The notes beneath the pieces were generated by a model. That model worked only from the letters and a program-made list of their open reading frames with translations. It was not told the DNA's origin and searched no databases. 64,000 nucleotides of DNA, from positions 124,001 through 188,000 of the forward strand of contig CBDBLZ010000021.1 in assembly GCA_965207385.1 (NCBI GenBank), given 5' to 3'. The stretch comes from CAZXEU01 sp965207385 (lineage in GTDB: Bacteria > Bacteroidota > Rhodothermia > Rhodothermales > Bin80). Made by a program: the position numbers and the translations under genes. This document shows positions 51,646-61,900 of this stretch, one piece after another (position 1 is the first letter of the stretch; each line of letters opens with the position of its first letter).

Positions 51646-52278
51646 GAACTCCTCCCTGAACAAGTTTGGAACAGGCGTACTCGGCGCTCCTCACCGGCTG
51701 CGGAATCGCACCCGGATCTGGAGCTCGCCACCGTGGTGTCAAAGCAAATATAATGAGCGGGGGATTTGTTCGGTGGCGGAAGCATGGGCTCCTGCCAGGA
51801 CAGAATCCCGTTTCCGCACGGTGCTGCCCGGACACCCCTGTAGTTGTGATTCAGGCGTCCAGCCGTTGCTGCATCCGGGGGGGCCAGTGTGGCGCAGCGG
51901 TTCACCTCAGCCATTGTGACTTTGGCGGCTCATATACCGGCGGATTCGCCTCGGATCCGCCAGCATCCTGATGCCCGGACGTGCGCGTCAGCCAAAAGCA
52001 GGGGAACCCCATTAAAGCGCTCGCTGTTCGGCTCCGACCAGCAGCTACGCTTCGAAACGCTGAAGACCGGCTCTTTGTGCGGCTGCCACTCGGCCGCGAT
52101 CTGCAGCTTGCCGCTCTGAACGTCTTGGTCCTGCGTTCATCGCCATGTTCCATGCTCTGGCTGGCTGCGATGGAAAGCCCGGATTCCGGACGGCGTTCGC
52201 CCCCGCCTTGCCCTGCCGCGTCTTCGTGATTACGCGGGGTTTGCGGGACAGCCGGATCGGCGTGGCGCAAGAGTAAAC
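51646..52278. other. Gene-free divergent interval, about 630 bp
   Basis: It lies between the TonB receptor and the TRAP permease genes. It contains the receptor ribosome-binding site at its left end and a weak hairpin (CCGCGT/ACGCGG, 52216-52237) about 40 bp before the TRAP small-subunit gene. No coding frame is convincing. Confidence 0.4.
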
Positions 52279-52818
52279 ATGACCGTCTTCGAAAACAACT
52301 TACAGCGCTTCACGCGATTCGAGTCGAATTGCCGCCGATTGACCGCATCGTCCGCGGTCTTGGGAGGTATTGCGCTCTTGGTACTGCTGGGAGTCACCGT
52401 GGCCGAGGTCTTCTGGCGTTACGTCCTGAATGATTCACTTCTCTGGACAGAGGACCTTTCCACGATGTCGCTTACGGTCGTTGTAGCAGCGGCGATTTCA
52501 TACGGCGCCGGCGAGGGCTCTCACGTCTGCGTAAATCTGATTGCACGCCTTTGGGGCCGGTACGTAACCAGAATTACGGACACGGTTGCTCGTCTTCTCG
52601 GCGTCGTGGTAACCGCGATGGCTGCGGTCGCCCTTTTCATTCATGGCAGTTGCGGCCTTGCCTGCGGTGCCGTGACCAGCAGCGTTTCGATCCCGCACAG
52701 ACCGTTTTACTATGTGCTGGGGGCATCGCTGGCCGTCTACGGACTGCTACTGGTATCCCAGTTGCTGTTGGGACTTGCTGTGTGGAACGGCGAGGACCCC
52801 AACGAGCCGATCGAATGA
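52279..52818 (+). CDS. TRAP transporter small permease subunit (DctQ-type)
   Basis: A 179-residue four-helix membrane protein of the TRAP DctQ family. Seen: ALLVLLGVTVAEVFWRYVLNDSLLWTEDLS (the characteristic R-Y-x-x-x-x-S-x-x-W-x-E-E/D pattern), AAAISYGAGEGSHVCVNLI, and two more helices. It works with the large permease and a periplasmic binding protein to import organic acids or similar solutes using an ion gradient. The stop overlaps the large-subunit start by 4 bases (ATGA). Confidence 0.9.
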   Translation: MTVFENNLQRFTRFESNCRRLTASSAVLGGIALLVLLGVTVAEVFWRYVLNDSLLWTEDLSTMSLTVVVAAAISYGAGEGSHVCVNLIARLWGRYVTRITDTVARLLGVVVTAMAAVALFIHGSCGLACGAVTSSVSIPHRPFYYVLGASLAVYGLLLVSQLLLGLAVWNGEDPNEPIE

Positions 52819-54122
52819 TTGACGGAACGGGAATCGCCCTTTTGGCCTTCCTCGCCCTGCTCGTTCTGCTGCTTGTCCGCGTACCTGCAGGACTGGCGAT
52901 GCTGGCCGTAGGTGCTGCAGGAGTAGCCCTGATCCGCCCTGCCGCCACCGTGCCTGTCGTGGCCGGGGAGATATTCGCCGTAGCTTCGCGATACCCGCTC
53001 ACCATTATCCCGCTGTTCATTCTGATGGGCAATCTGGCGGTCGTCTCGGGCATGAGCCAGGATCTCTACCGCGCTGCGCACAGCTGGCTCGGGCGCATTC
53101 GCGGAAGCCTCGCGTCCGCCTCGATTGTCGCGTGTGCCGGATTCGCAGCTCTTTCGGGCTCCTCGCTGGCAGCTGCGCTGACGATGGGGCGCGTGGCACT
53201 TCCCGAGATGCGGCGGTACAAGTACGATGACTCCCTGGCAACCGGGGCTGTTGCCGCTGGCGGGACGCTCGGCATACTGATTCCGCCATCGGCGGGGCTG
53301 GTCATCTACGGGATCATCACGGAAGAGAGCATCGGACGCCTGTTCATGGCCGGGGTGATTCCCGGAGTTCTACTCACCGCCCTGTTTGTTCTCGCGGTCT
53401 GGATCGTCGTCCGGCGCGACCCGCAAAAGGCTCCCTACGTCCAGGCGGTCATTCCATGGCGGGAACGCTTCAGGACCGCCGCGAGTGCGACATGGATCCT
53501 CGGCATAGTCGTCGTGACCATCGGCGGCATCTACGCGGGGGTATTCTCCGCCGTAGAGGCGGCCGGAGTGGGGGCGTTCTTGACGCTGGTCATGGCTTTC
53601 GCACGGCGCGCGTTGAACAGGAAGAGCATTGCGGAGGTGGTCAGTGCGACGCTAAGGGCGAGCGGTACCGCCTTTCTGGTGCTGCTCGGTGCGTTTGTTT
53701 TCAAGGTCTTCCTCGGACTGACCGGAATCGCGTTCGTCCTGTCCGAGTGGGTAAGCGAACAGGGCCTGTCGGGCGCTCAGCTGGTCGCGCTCGTCCTGTC
53801 CGTGTTCATTGTGCTGGGCACGTTTCTCGACGGGTTTGCGATGCTGGTGCTCACCGTACCCCTGGTTCAGCCGATCCTTGAATCCCTGGGAGTCGATATG
53901 ATCTGGTTCGGCATATTGATTGTCATCACACTCGAAATGGGCCTGATCTCGCCCCCAGTCGGACTGAACATCTTCGTAGTGAAGGGTGTGGCTCCCGACG
54001 TGCCGGTGAATACGATGTTTCGCGGCATAATCCCCTTCTGGCTTGCGATGCTGGCGGCGCTTGTTCTGACCGCCGTGGTGCCGCGCCTTGCCACCTTGAT
54101 TCCCAATGCCATGTACGGCTGA
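52815..54122 (+). CDS. TRAP transporter large permease subunit (DctM-type)
   Basis: A 435-residue permease of the DctM/SiaM type with about 12 helices. Seen: LLLVRVPAGLAMLAVGAAG, PLFILMGNLAVVSGMSQDLYRAAHSWLGRIRGSLASASI, ACAGFAALSGSSLAAALTMGRVALPEMRRYKYDDSLATGAVAAGGTLGILIPPS, and EMGLISPPVGLNIFVVKGVAPDVP near the end. The start is the ATG at 52815 (MIDGTGIALL); the frame extends far upstream as an overlap with dctQ. Substrate unknown. Confidence 0.95.
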   Translation: MIDGTGIALLAFLALLVLLLVRVPAGLAMLAVGAAGVALIRPAATVPVVAGEIFAVASRYPLTIIPLFILMGNLAVVSGMSQDLYRAAHSWLGRIRGSLASASIVACAGFAALSGSSLAAALTMGRVALPEMRRYKYDDSLATGAVAAGGTLGILIPPSAGLVIYGIITEESIGRLFMAGVIPGVLLTALFVLAVWIVVRRDPQKAPYVQAVIPWRERFRTAASATWILGIVVVTIGGIYAGVFSAVEAAGVGAFLTLVMAFARRALNRKSIAEVVSATLRASGTAFLVLLGAFVFKVFLGLTGIAFVLSEWVSEQGLSGAQLVALVLSVFIVLGTFLDGFAMLVLTVPLVQPILESLGVDMIWFGILIVITLEMGLISPPVGLNIFVVKGVAPDVPVNTMFRGIIPFWLAMLAALVLTAVVPRLATLIPNAMYG

Positions 54123-54915
54123 GTGTCGGTCCGGGGCGGGGCGCAGTTGCGCTCATTGCACAGCGTAGGCGAGACACTGGGCCAGGAACCTGACGCCTGG
54201 ACTTGCGCTACGCTCGCACCCGGTCCGGGCGGGCATGCGGCCCAGCCACCCCACCACAAGAAGCGGTGCAGATGCCAGCGTGCCAGCCGGGCGGGCGACG
54301 CCGAATGATTCGTGGTCGGGGCAGTGCGTGCCTCCAGATTGAGTCTATGGCGATTCCGCAATCATGCGGGACAGGTGAAAGGAGTCAATCTGCGCCACAA
54401 TTGATCTGGCATACGGCTGCTTGGCGATCATCATCGCCGTCTGCGCACAGGCACTGCTATTGCCACCGCACCGAGTTGCTGTGTGCATTGCTTAGTTCAG
54501 GGGCAGACAATAGGCTGCGCGTCCGGTTGGTCATCGGAAGCTCGGCGGCACTGCAACCATTCGGGGCTGCGACCCGGAAGTGAAGAGCAGGCTGAGGAAC
54601 GAGCCCGGGGCGCCCAACCGGGTCGGATCAGGGCGTCCAAAGATGCGTTACCGCCTACAGCGGCCCGGAGGTATTGAGGGCGTGCGGGGGCCGCGACGTC
54701 GCGCTGGAATTCTTGATGAACGCGACCTTGCCACTAGCTGCATCTTCAGGACCGGCCGGCCGGACTCCGGTAGAATATCAAAGCGACACGGGCGCAGCAG
54801 GAGTTCTCCATACGGCTGCCCGGGCAATCCGCCTCCTCGCTCTTTCACAAGGCGTTTCATGACATGGGCTTGCTGACCATCGGTGCTCTTACCGCTCCCG
54901 GTAGCGGGTCCTGAA
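54123..54915. other. Gene-free gap inside the TRAP locus, about 790 bp
   Basis: It separates the permease pair from the binding-protein gene. Short open frames on both strands show no recognisable domain. A minor hairpin (GGCGAT/ATCGCC, 54423-54438) is present. Binding-protein genes usually sit next to the permeases, so this space is unusual. Confidence 0.4.
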
Positions 54916-55914
54916 GTGTTGACGACGGGACGAATCGTCGCGCTGGCGGCCGGAGCGCTATTCATGTGCGGGTGCGGAGACACATCCCATACCAGGGAAC
55001 TGTCACTTGCACATTTCCTGACGGCACATCACGTCCTGGTCGATGCCGTATTCACACCCCTGTCCCAGCGACTCGCAGAGGTTTCTGATGGCACACTGGC
55101 CGTCAGGCAGTTCCCGGCGGGGGCGCTTAATTCGTCGGCACCGGCCCAGTACTCGATTCTGCGCAACGGCGTAGCCGATATCGCCCTTGTCATTCCCTCC
55201 TATAACGCTGACCTCTTTTCAAGGACTGACCTAATCGCATTCCCCGGTGTCTGCAAGACCGCGGTGGAGTGTACCGAATCCCTGTTGCGCGCCAGGTCGG
55301 TCCTGGAGTCAGAATACGATGCAAAGGTTCTGGGCCTGTGGGCCACCAGCGCCCCGGTGCTGCTCACCCGCGATACACCCGTACGTTCGCTTGAGGACAT
55401 GCGCGGGCTCAAGATCCGGGTCGCAACGCGAAGTGCCATTCCGTTCATAGAGGCACTCGGCGCCAGTGCCATTATGCAATCGGCTACGGTTGTCCACCAG
55501 AGCCTGGCCACGGGAGTCATCGACGGTGTGGCGATCTCTCCTTCGGGAATCGCGGCATACCAGCTTCATGAGCCGGCAGCCTACCTGACCACCTGGCTTC
55601 CGGGGTCGGGACTTCCGTTCGCCTTGCTGATGAATCAAGGAGTGTACGAGGCATTTTCTACCGAGGAACAGGGATGGATCGACGAAACTGCGTACGATTC
55701 TCTCTCCAGGGCGGGGGGCGACGCATTCGCGCGCGCCAGCGCAACCGGCTTGCGGATGGCGAAGGAAGCCGGTGTCCAGTTCATCAATCTATCGGAAAGC
55801 GAAAAGCGCCGATTCGAGGCAGCGATCGCTTCGGTGCGCGAAGCAGGGCTGGTACGGCAGGTAGGCGACATGACCGTTGCCGAGGTAATCCGTCTTTTCG
55901 GCGAGGAGCAGTGA
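54916..55914 (+). CDS. TRAP transporter substrate-binding protein (DctP-type), lipoprotein
   Basis: A DctP-family periplasmic binding protein of about 332 residues. Leader LAAGALFMCGCGD suggests lipid anchoring. Family motifs: LSLAHFLTAHHVLVDAVFTPLSQRLAEVSDGTLAVRQFPAGAL, QYSILRNGVADIALVIPSY, the signature helix around GLKIRVATRSAIPFIEALGASAIMQSATVVHQSLATGVIDGVAISPSGI (with the usual carboxylate-binding Arg in KIRV), and the C-terminal SEKRRFEAAIASVREAGLV. GTG 54916 is chosen as start (TTG 54919 is equally possible); the frame extends to 54883. It lies downstream of dctQM on the same strand. Confidence 0.88.
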   Translation: MLTTGRIVALAAGALFMCGCGDTSHTRELSLAHFLTAHHVLVDAVFTPLSQRLAEVSDGTLAVRQFPAGALNSSAPAQYSILRNGVADIALVIPSYNADLFSRTDLIAFPGVCKTAVECTESLLRARSVLESEYDAKVLGLWATSAPVLLTRDTPVRSLEDMRGLKIRVATRSAIPFIEALGASAIMQSATVVHQSLATGVIDGVAISPSGIAAYQLHEPAAYLTTWLPGSGLPFALLMNQGVYEAFSTEEQGWIDETAYDSLSRAGGDAFARASATGLRMAKEAGVQFINLSESEKRRFEAAIASVREAGLVRQVGDMTVAEVIRLFGEEQ

Positions 55915-56406
55915 GAGACCATCGTCCGAGCAGCCTCCGTTGGGGATCGATTGGGCGGTTTGCGCCGGAATCAACCGCTTGCGAGTGCCCATCATTCCGT
56001 TCTTCCCGGCAAGAGCCGCGAATGCCACGTCCCGATCCGGACTCGCCTCTCTTATGGCCGGCGCATGGCAAGAATGGCTCTTAAGGCGGCTTCCCTGGCA
56101 AGTACCCCCTCCAGTTCACCGTCCGGAATGTGTCGACCACACTTGGTGGACTTGACCCTTCTGTATCTTGCCCAATGCAAGATTATTGACGCGCATGTGC
56201 ACAACGAAATACCCTGCAGAAAACCGCCGCAGTTCCGAGGGTAGCCATCGGACATAGTCCCTATCCGGAGCCTCCCTGCTCTCCCCGGCTGCCGGACCAT
56301 GACAATCGGTGGCTCCCGCTTTGCGCTAACCGCCAGCCACCTCCGCTTGCATGACACGACAACGACTCTACCGGACTAACGGAAACTCAGGCCACCGCCG
56401 GGCAGC
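55915..56406. other. Gene-free interval with one hairpin
   Basis: About 490 bp between the TRAP binding-protein and propeller genes. It holds the hairpin listed at 56165. The surrounding 60 bases are AT-richer than the local average, as a promoter region could be, but no clear boxes are seen. Confidence 0.4.
56165..56183 (+). repeat. 7-bp hairpin in the AT-richer spacer upstream of the propeller gene
   Basis: ATCTTGC (56165-56171), 5-nt loop CCAAT, GCAAGAT (56177-56183), followed by TATTG. It is too far (about 250 bp) from the preceding stop for a simple terminator; it may be an operator or leader structure. Confidence 0.35.
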
Positions 56407-57411
56407 GTGAATAATTTTCGCGTTCCACTCAATAGCCGCCAGACCATGTACCGATTGCTGTGGCCGGTGATAATGGCAGCCTGCGCACTTCCACAGGCTT
56501 CTGCCGCCCAGTTCATCTCTGATACGGGCACTCCCCCTATGGCGGAAATCGTGGCATACGTGCCGCTTGGACCGGACTCCGCTCTGGCTATTGATAACCG
56601 GGAGGCCGCCTTTCTGCTGGTTTCCGACGAGCGCGTGGCAATGATCGGCTCCATCGGTGCAGGGCCCTGTCAGCACACGGACATCACTTCGTTTGCCACC
56701 GAGGGTGATACGCTGTTTGTGCTGGACCGACGGCTCGGCAGGGTCGTGCATTACTCCATTTCACGCGGGGAATGCACGGGTGAGGTCAATTCGCCCGATC
56801 TCGCGGGTCTCACGGGCATGGCGACGGCCGGCGGTTCCTGGTATTTCATCGACGAAGGTTATGCGGCTCCGACCGACCCGGAGGAGCCTCTTGCCTTTGC
56901 GCAGCATGGCGGCGGCGACCTTGTGCCGCTGGATCTGTCCAAGGCAGACCTTGAAGCGGACATGCTGGCGATGCCGGTAATGATGCCGGGCAGATTCAAG
57001 CAGATACGCGGCCGGCAGGGGCGCATTTATTTTGTTCTTCCCTATTCGCACCGACTCTGGAACTACAACGTGCGCTCCGACGCTGTATCGTTCTTCGAGC
57101 TGGAGCATGATTCTGCCGACATTTCCGCATACGCGGAGGAGACAGACTTTGCCCAGGTTGCCGAGGTACTTCCAGCCATCGAATTCCACCTCAATCTGTT
57201 TCTGCTTGAAGACCACGTTGCCATACAATCCCGTGTTCGCAATGAATGGATGCTTGGCGTGTATACATTCGTCGGTGACCTGGTCTTCAGGCAGGAGCTG
57301 CCCAGGAAGATCGAGTTCGTTCGCGATGGCGCATTCTTCGGTCTTGAATCCACGATGGACGAGGCTCGTCCCTACAGGATCGAGCCTGTCCCGGTCGATC
57401 TGCAGCGGTAG
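56407..57411 (+). CDS. Secreted 6-bladed beta-propeller-like protein, function unknown
   Basis: A 334-residue exported protein. It probably starts at the ATG at 56446 or the GTG at 56407; the leader WPVIMAACALPQASAAQ is a signal peptide. The body consists of repeated strand units of propeller type (MAEIVAYVPLGPDSALAIDNREAAFLLVSDERVAMIGSIG; GDTLFVLDRRLGRVVHYSI; GRIYFVLPYSHRLWNYNV). The pattern resembles the secreted 6-bladed beta-propellers common in Bacteroidota and Gemmatimonadota. It is convergent with another propeller-like gene 220 bp away. Confidence 0.6.
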   Translation: MNNFRVPLNSRQTMYRLLWPVIMAACALPQASAAQFISDTGTPPMAEIVAYVPLGPDSALAIDNREAAFLLVSDERVAMIGSIGAGPCQHTDITSFATEGDTLFVLDRRLGRVVHYSISRGECTGEVNSPDLAGLTGMATAGGSWYFIDEGYAAPTDPEEPLAFAQHGGGDLVPLDLSKADLEADMLAMPVMMPGRFKQIRGRQGRIYFVLPYSHRLWNYNVRSDAVSFFELEHDSADISAYAEETDFAQVAEVLPAIEFHLNLFLLEDHVAIQSRVRNEWMLGVYTFVGDLVFRQELPRKIEFVRDGAFFGLESTMDEARPYRIEPVPVDLQR

Positions 57412-57631
57412 ACGCATGGCTGCTCTCCGAGGCCGCGCCTGAACACGATTTTTCCATCCGGCCTCCGCCCGTAGCCGCCTGTATGCCGGCGCATGCCCTT
57501 TGCGCCAGCTTGCGCCGCAGCGCCCAGCCACCAAATAGCAGGACCCGGTCAGTATGCCGTCAGCAAGGGCATGGCCCGCTAACCCGTCTAAGGGGGACCC
57601 GGAGCCAGATCCCGGCCTCGGAAATGCCACC

Positions 57632-58762
57632 TTACATTTCCACCGAATACACGACCAGCATCGGCGCCTGCCCTTCGCCCCCCGTATATCCGTACGCCCG
57701 CCCGGATGCCAGCCGTATGACGGCAAGCGTGACGCTCTCCGGCAGCGTGGCTTGGCCTGCGACATCCCCGGTCTCGGTCAGAACCAGCCATTCGGCGGTC
57801 GAATCCTGCCGCTTCATGCTCTTGAGCCATACTTGCCCACGGTCATCCACGGCTATTGACCCGTAAGCCGGCTTGAAGCGGTGAATCGAGTCGAATTCAT
57901 CCGGCTGCACAATGGCGTCCCGTTCCGCGCGTGTTACCGGCACAGGATTATGATTCCGCTGGACGCGACCCAGAACCTCCCCTTGAAGCGATGTCACCAG
58001 GAGATCTATGGTCTCGTTCCAGCCGGAATACAGCTTTCCGCTTCGGCTGTAGCGAAAGAAGGACTGGCGTCCAAAAGGAACGCTACGCACGGCCAGGCCC
58101 GCCGGTGGTCTGTCCGTAAAGATCCGCAATTCGAAATGCGGCAGGCGCCTTGCCAGAGTCCGCATTACCGTGCCGTCCCGCCTCACCTGGGCTGCCACGG
58201 CATAGCGGTCCTGGCCTGCGTTTGACAGCGAGATGCCGGGGGCAAAGAGCGCAATGGGCCCGGCCTCCGATATCCCGATTACGTCAAGCGGATCCCCGAG
58301 CGAATCATGGCTCTCGATTCGATAGCTATCGCTGACACGCCAGGTTTCTGGCTCAAAGCTGGACAGCCTGGCGCGCCTCCAATCATAGACAAACACGGAG
58401 TCATTGCTGCCCACCATTACACTGGAAATGTCCTCGAATTCCCCGGGGCCTTCGCCAGGGCGACCGAACTGGCCTATCTGGTCACCGTCCGCAGAAAACA
58501 CCCTGACATCCATGGACCTGTCGTCAGCGACGAGGATTTGACCCGCTGAATTGACCGCCATGCCGCCGATGCCTCCGAAGAGTACTGTGTCGCCTGCAGC
58601 TTCATCACCTACGCGATACAGCTCGGATAATTCAATCTGCGAGGCTTCCTGCCAGGCCAATCCGCCGGCATGGCTCTTGCCAGAGGAAGCAGCCCATAGC
58701 AGGAATGGAATGAGAATGGCGGGAAACCGGGTGCGCGTGGGGCTGGACCTCGGGATGCGCAT
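57632..58762 (-). CDS. Secreted 6-bladed beta-propeller protein (NHL-like)
   Basis: A 376-residue exported protein starting at 58762 (MRIPRSS). Signal peptide (ILIPFLLWAASSGKSHAG), then propeller repeats, clearest at GGIGGMAVNSAGQILVADDRSMDVRVFSADGDQIGQFGRPGEGPGEFEDISSV, typical of NHL-like/6-bladed propeller proteins. The frame is open to 58906, but that leader looks implausible. A binding role, possibly for polysaccharide or phenolic ligands, is only a guess. It faces the propeller gene at 56407, so the two may be divergent paralogues. Confidence 0.7.
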   Translation of the reverse strand: MRIPRSSPTRTRFPAILIPFLLWAASSGKSHAGGLAWQEASQIELSELYRVGDEAAGDTVLFGGIGGMAVNSAGQILVADDRSMDVRVFSADGDQIGQFGRPGEGPGEFEDISSVMVGSNDSVFVYDWRRARLSSFEPETWRVSDSYRIESHDSLGDPLDVIGISEAGPIALFAPGISLSNAGQDRYAVAAQVRRDGTVMRTLARRLPHFELRIFTDRPPAGLAVRSVPFGRQSFFRYSRSGKLYSGWNETIDLLVTSLQGEVLGRVQRNHNPVPVTRAERDAIVQPDEFDSIHRFKPAYGSIAVDDRGQVWLKSMKRQDSTAEWLVLTETGDVAGQATLPESVTLAVIRLASGRAYGYTGGEGQAPMLVVYSVEM

Positions 58763-58999
58763 ATGGCTTGGACCTGACAGAGTTGGTGGTGCGGCGCGTT
58801 TGGGATTACATTCGGGCAACCATGATACAGCCGGCGGGACCCGGATACGTACTTGGCCGATCCGGTGCGCTTCCGCAGGCCCAAGAGTGTCGGGGAGCGT
58901 AGCCATTTCATAAATTCCGGTGCCCCGATGGCGGCGCCTCGCGCATTCCGGCGTGCGGCCCGGGTGCTTGCAAAGACGAAATCACGCGCGCTGCGGACC

Positions 59000-61900
59000 A
59001 TGTCCGAATTCTGCCACCTTCACTGCCACACATCCTATTCGCTGCTGGACGGTGCGGCCCGCATTGATGCGCTCGTCAAGCGTGCCAGCGAGCTTGAAAT
59101 GAAGGCTATCGGCATCAGTGACCACGGCAATCTGTTTGGCGTCCCCGAGTTCTTTACCACCGCAAAGAAAGCTGGTCTGCAGCCCGTTATTGGCTGCGAA
59201 TTCTACCTCACGCCCGGCAGCCGGCTCGATCGGAAGGACCGCACGCGCTACCATCAGGTGCTTTGGGCCAAGGATGAAACCGGCTATCGCAACCTGGTAC
59301 AGCTTTCCTCGCTTTCTTTCCAGGAGGGATTCTACTACAAGCCCCGCATCGACCGCGAGCTGCTCCGGAAGCACGCAGACGGACTCGTAGCGACGACCTG
59401 CTGCCTGCAGGGCGAGGTGCCCCAGACGTTGTTCACTCGCGGAGAGGAGGCTGCCCGCACCGCATTTGAAGAATATCTCGACCTGTTTGGCGAGGACTAC
59501 TACATTGAGCTGCAGAACCACGGGATCGCGGACCAGCAAAGGTTAAACGCCGTTCTGCTGAAGTGGGCAACGCAATTCGGCGTTCGGACCGTGGCCACCA
59601 ATGACGTGCACTACGTCTCTCGCGCTGACGCCCCGGCGCAGGATATCCTCCTTTGCCTGCAGACAGGTAAGGATCTGGACGATCCTGCCCGGATGCGCTT
59701 TGAAGGAGAACAGTTTTACCTGAAGAGCGCTGATGAAATGCGGCGCTCCATGGAGGATGTCGCGCCCGGTATCGCCGACAAGGCGCTGGCGACCTCGGCC
59801 GAGATCGCGGACAAGTGCCGCTTCGAGCTCTCGATGGGGGGGCTGTTGATGCCGCACTTTGCGCTTCCGGAGGGCTTCGAGGGTGACGCAGACGCCTACC
59901 TGCACCACCTTGTCTACACCGGCGCGCGGAAGCGGTATGCGGAGTTGTCGGAAGAGATTACAGGCCGGCTTGACCACGAGCTTGGCATTATTTCCGAGAT
60001 GGGTTATGCCAGCTACTTCCTGATCGTGCAGGACTTCGCGCGGGCAGCAGGCGATCTGGGCGTGACCGTGGGACCGGGAAGGGGCTCAGCGGCAGGGAGC
60101 GCGGCGGCCTATTGCCTGGGCATCACCAACATAGATCCCCTGCAGTACAATCTGCTCTTCGAGCGCTTTCTCAATCCGGAGCGCGTCTCCATGCCCGACA
60201 TCGATATCGACTTCGATGACCGGGGAAGGGCCGCGGTCATTGACTACGTAGTAAGAAAGTACGGTCGCAATAGCGTGTGCCAGATCATTACGTTTGGCAC
60301 CATGGCTGCACGGAGTGTGATCCGCGACGTTGCACGCGTATTGCGCATCCCACTTGCCGAGGCGGACAGGATTGCCAAGCTAATCCCGGAGGGACCCGGC
60401 ATGACGCTGGAAAAGGCCATGGACGAAGTGCCTGATTTCCGGGCCCTTCGGGACGATCCGCGCGACCAGATTCGGGAGCTGCTCCAGTATGCCAGGGTGC
60501 TTGAGGGTTCCGCGCGCCATACGGGTGTGCATGCTGCGGGCGTGATCATAGCGCCCGGCACAGTCAGCGATTACGTTCCCGTTGCCGTTACCAAGAGCAA
60601 GGGCGAACCGGTGCTCATCACGCAATACGATGGCACGTGGGTAGAGAAATTCGGCTTGCTCAAAATGGACTTTCTGGGCCTTTCGACCCTGACGGTACTG
60701 AACGACGCCATCGCGCTGATCCAGGAGCACCGCGGCAAGAGCCTGGAACTGGACGACATTCCGCTGGACGACGCCAGAACATTCGAGCTTTTCCAGCGCG
60801 GAGAAACACTGGGCATATTCCAGTTCGAATCGGACGGCATGCGCGAGTGGCTGACGAAACTGCTGCCCACGCACATGGACGATCTCATCGCCATGAACGC
60901 GCTGTACCGGCCCGGTCCCATGGGCCTGATCCCGGACTACATCGACCGCAAGCACGGCCGGGAGGAGATCTCTTACTGGCATCCGATGCTTGAGCCGATC
61001 CTTCGCGAGACGTACGGTATCCCCGTCTATCAGGAACAGGTCATGCAAATGGCCCAGGAAATGGCGGGCTACTCGCTCGGCGGCGCCGACCTCCTGCGCA
61101 GGGCCATGGGAAAGAAGAAGCAGGAAGAAATGGATCGCCAGCGAAGCATCTTTGTCCGCGGCGCGGCCCGAAGGAGCGTGGACGAAAGTACCGCCAACGA
61201 GGTTTTCGACGCGATGGCCAAGTTTGCCGGCTACGGCTTCAACAAATGTCTCTCCGGGTGCACGCAGATCGTCCATGCCGACACGGGATTCAAGCTGAGC
61301 CTCGAATCGCTGTTTCGGCGCGGGTGCGACGGCTTCAGGGTTAGTGCCCTGGGCGATGACGGCAAGCTGCATGCGCGGAGGGTAACGGACGTAGTGTGGA
61401 ATGGCTACCGGAAGGTGTATGAACTCGCAACCGCCTCCGGGCATCGCATTCGGGCCACCGCCACGCACCGGTTTCGTACCAGGGACGGCTGGCGGCGGCT
61501 GGCAGAGATTGCCCCGGGAGAGCTCGTCGCTGCCACCGAGGAGGAGCCGCTGGCAGTGCCCGGCTTAGCTGGCGCTGCGACCGCAGTGGTCCCGTCGAGT
61601 GCAGTGCGAACGCTGTGCTGGAACGCCGTCGTATCGATCCGTGATGCGGGGCGTGCGGATACGTATGACCTGACCGTTGAAGGCGATCACAACTTTGTGG
61701 CCAACAATCTGATTGTGCACAACAGCCACAGCGCCGCCTATTCGCTCGTAGCGTACCATGCCGCCTACTTCAAGGCCAACTATCCGGCCGAATTCATGGC
61801 GGCAGCCATGACCAACATCATGTCGGATACCAAGAAGCTGGCAGCGATGCTGGACGAAGCCCGGAAGTTGAAGCTGGAGATTTTGCCTCCGTCCGTTAAT

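Noticed and set aside
60380..61468. 362-codon open frame on the minus strand within dnaE
   Set aside because: Antisense shadow; dnaE is unmistakable on the plus strand.
61247..61723. Possible homing endonuclease inside the intein
   Set aside because: Only about 60 residues separate splicing blocks B and F, with no LAGLIDADG or HNH motif.
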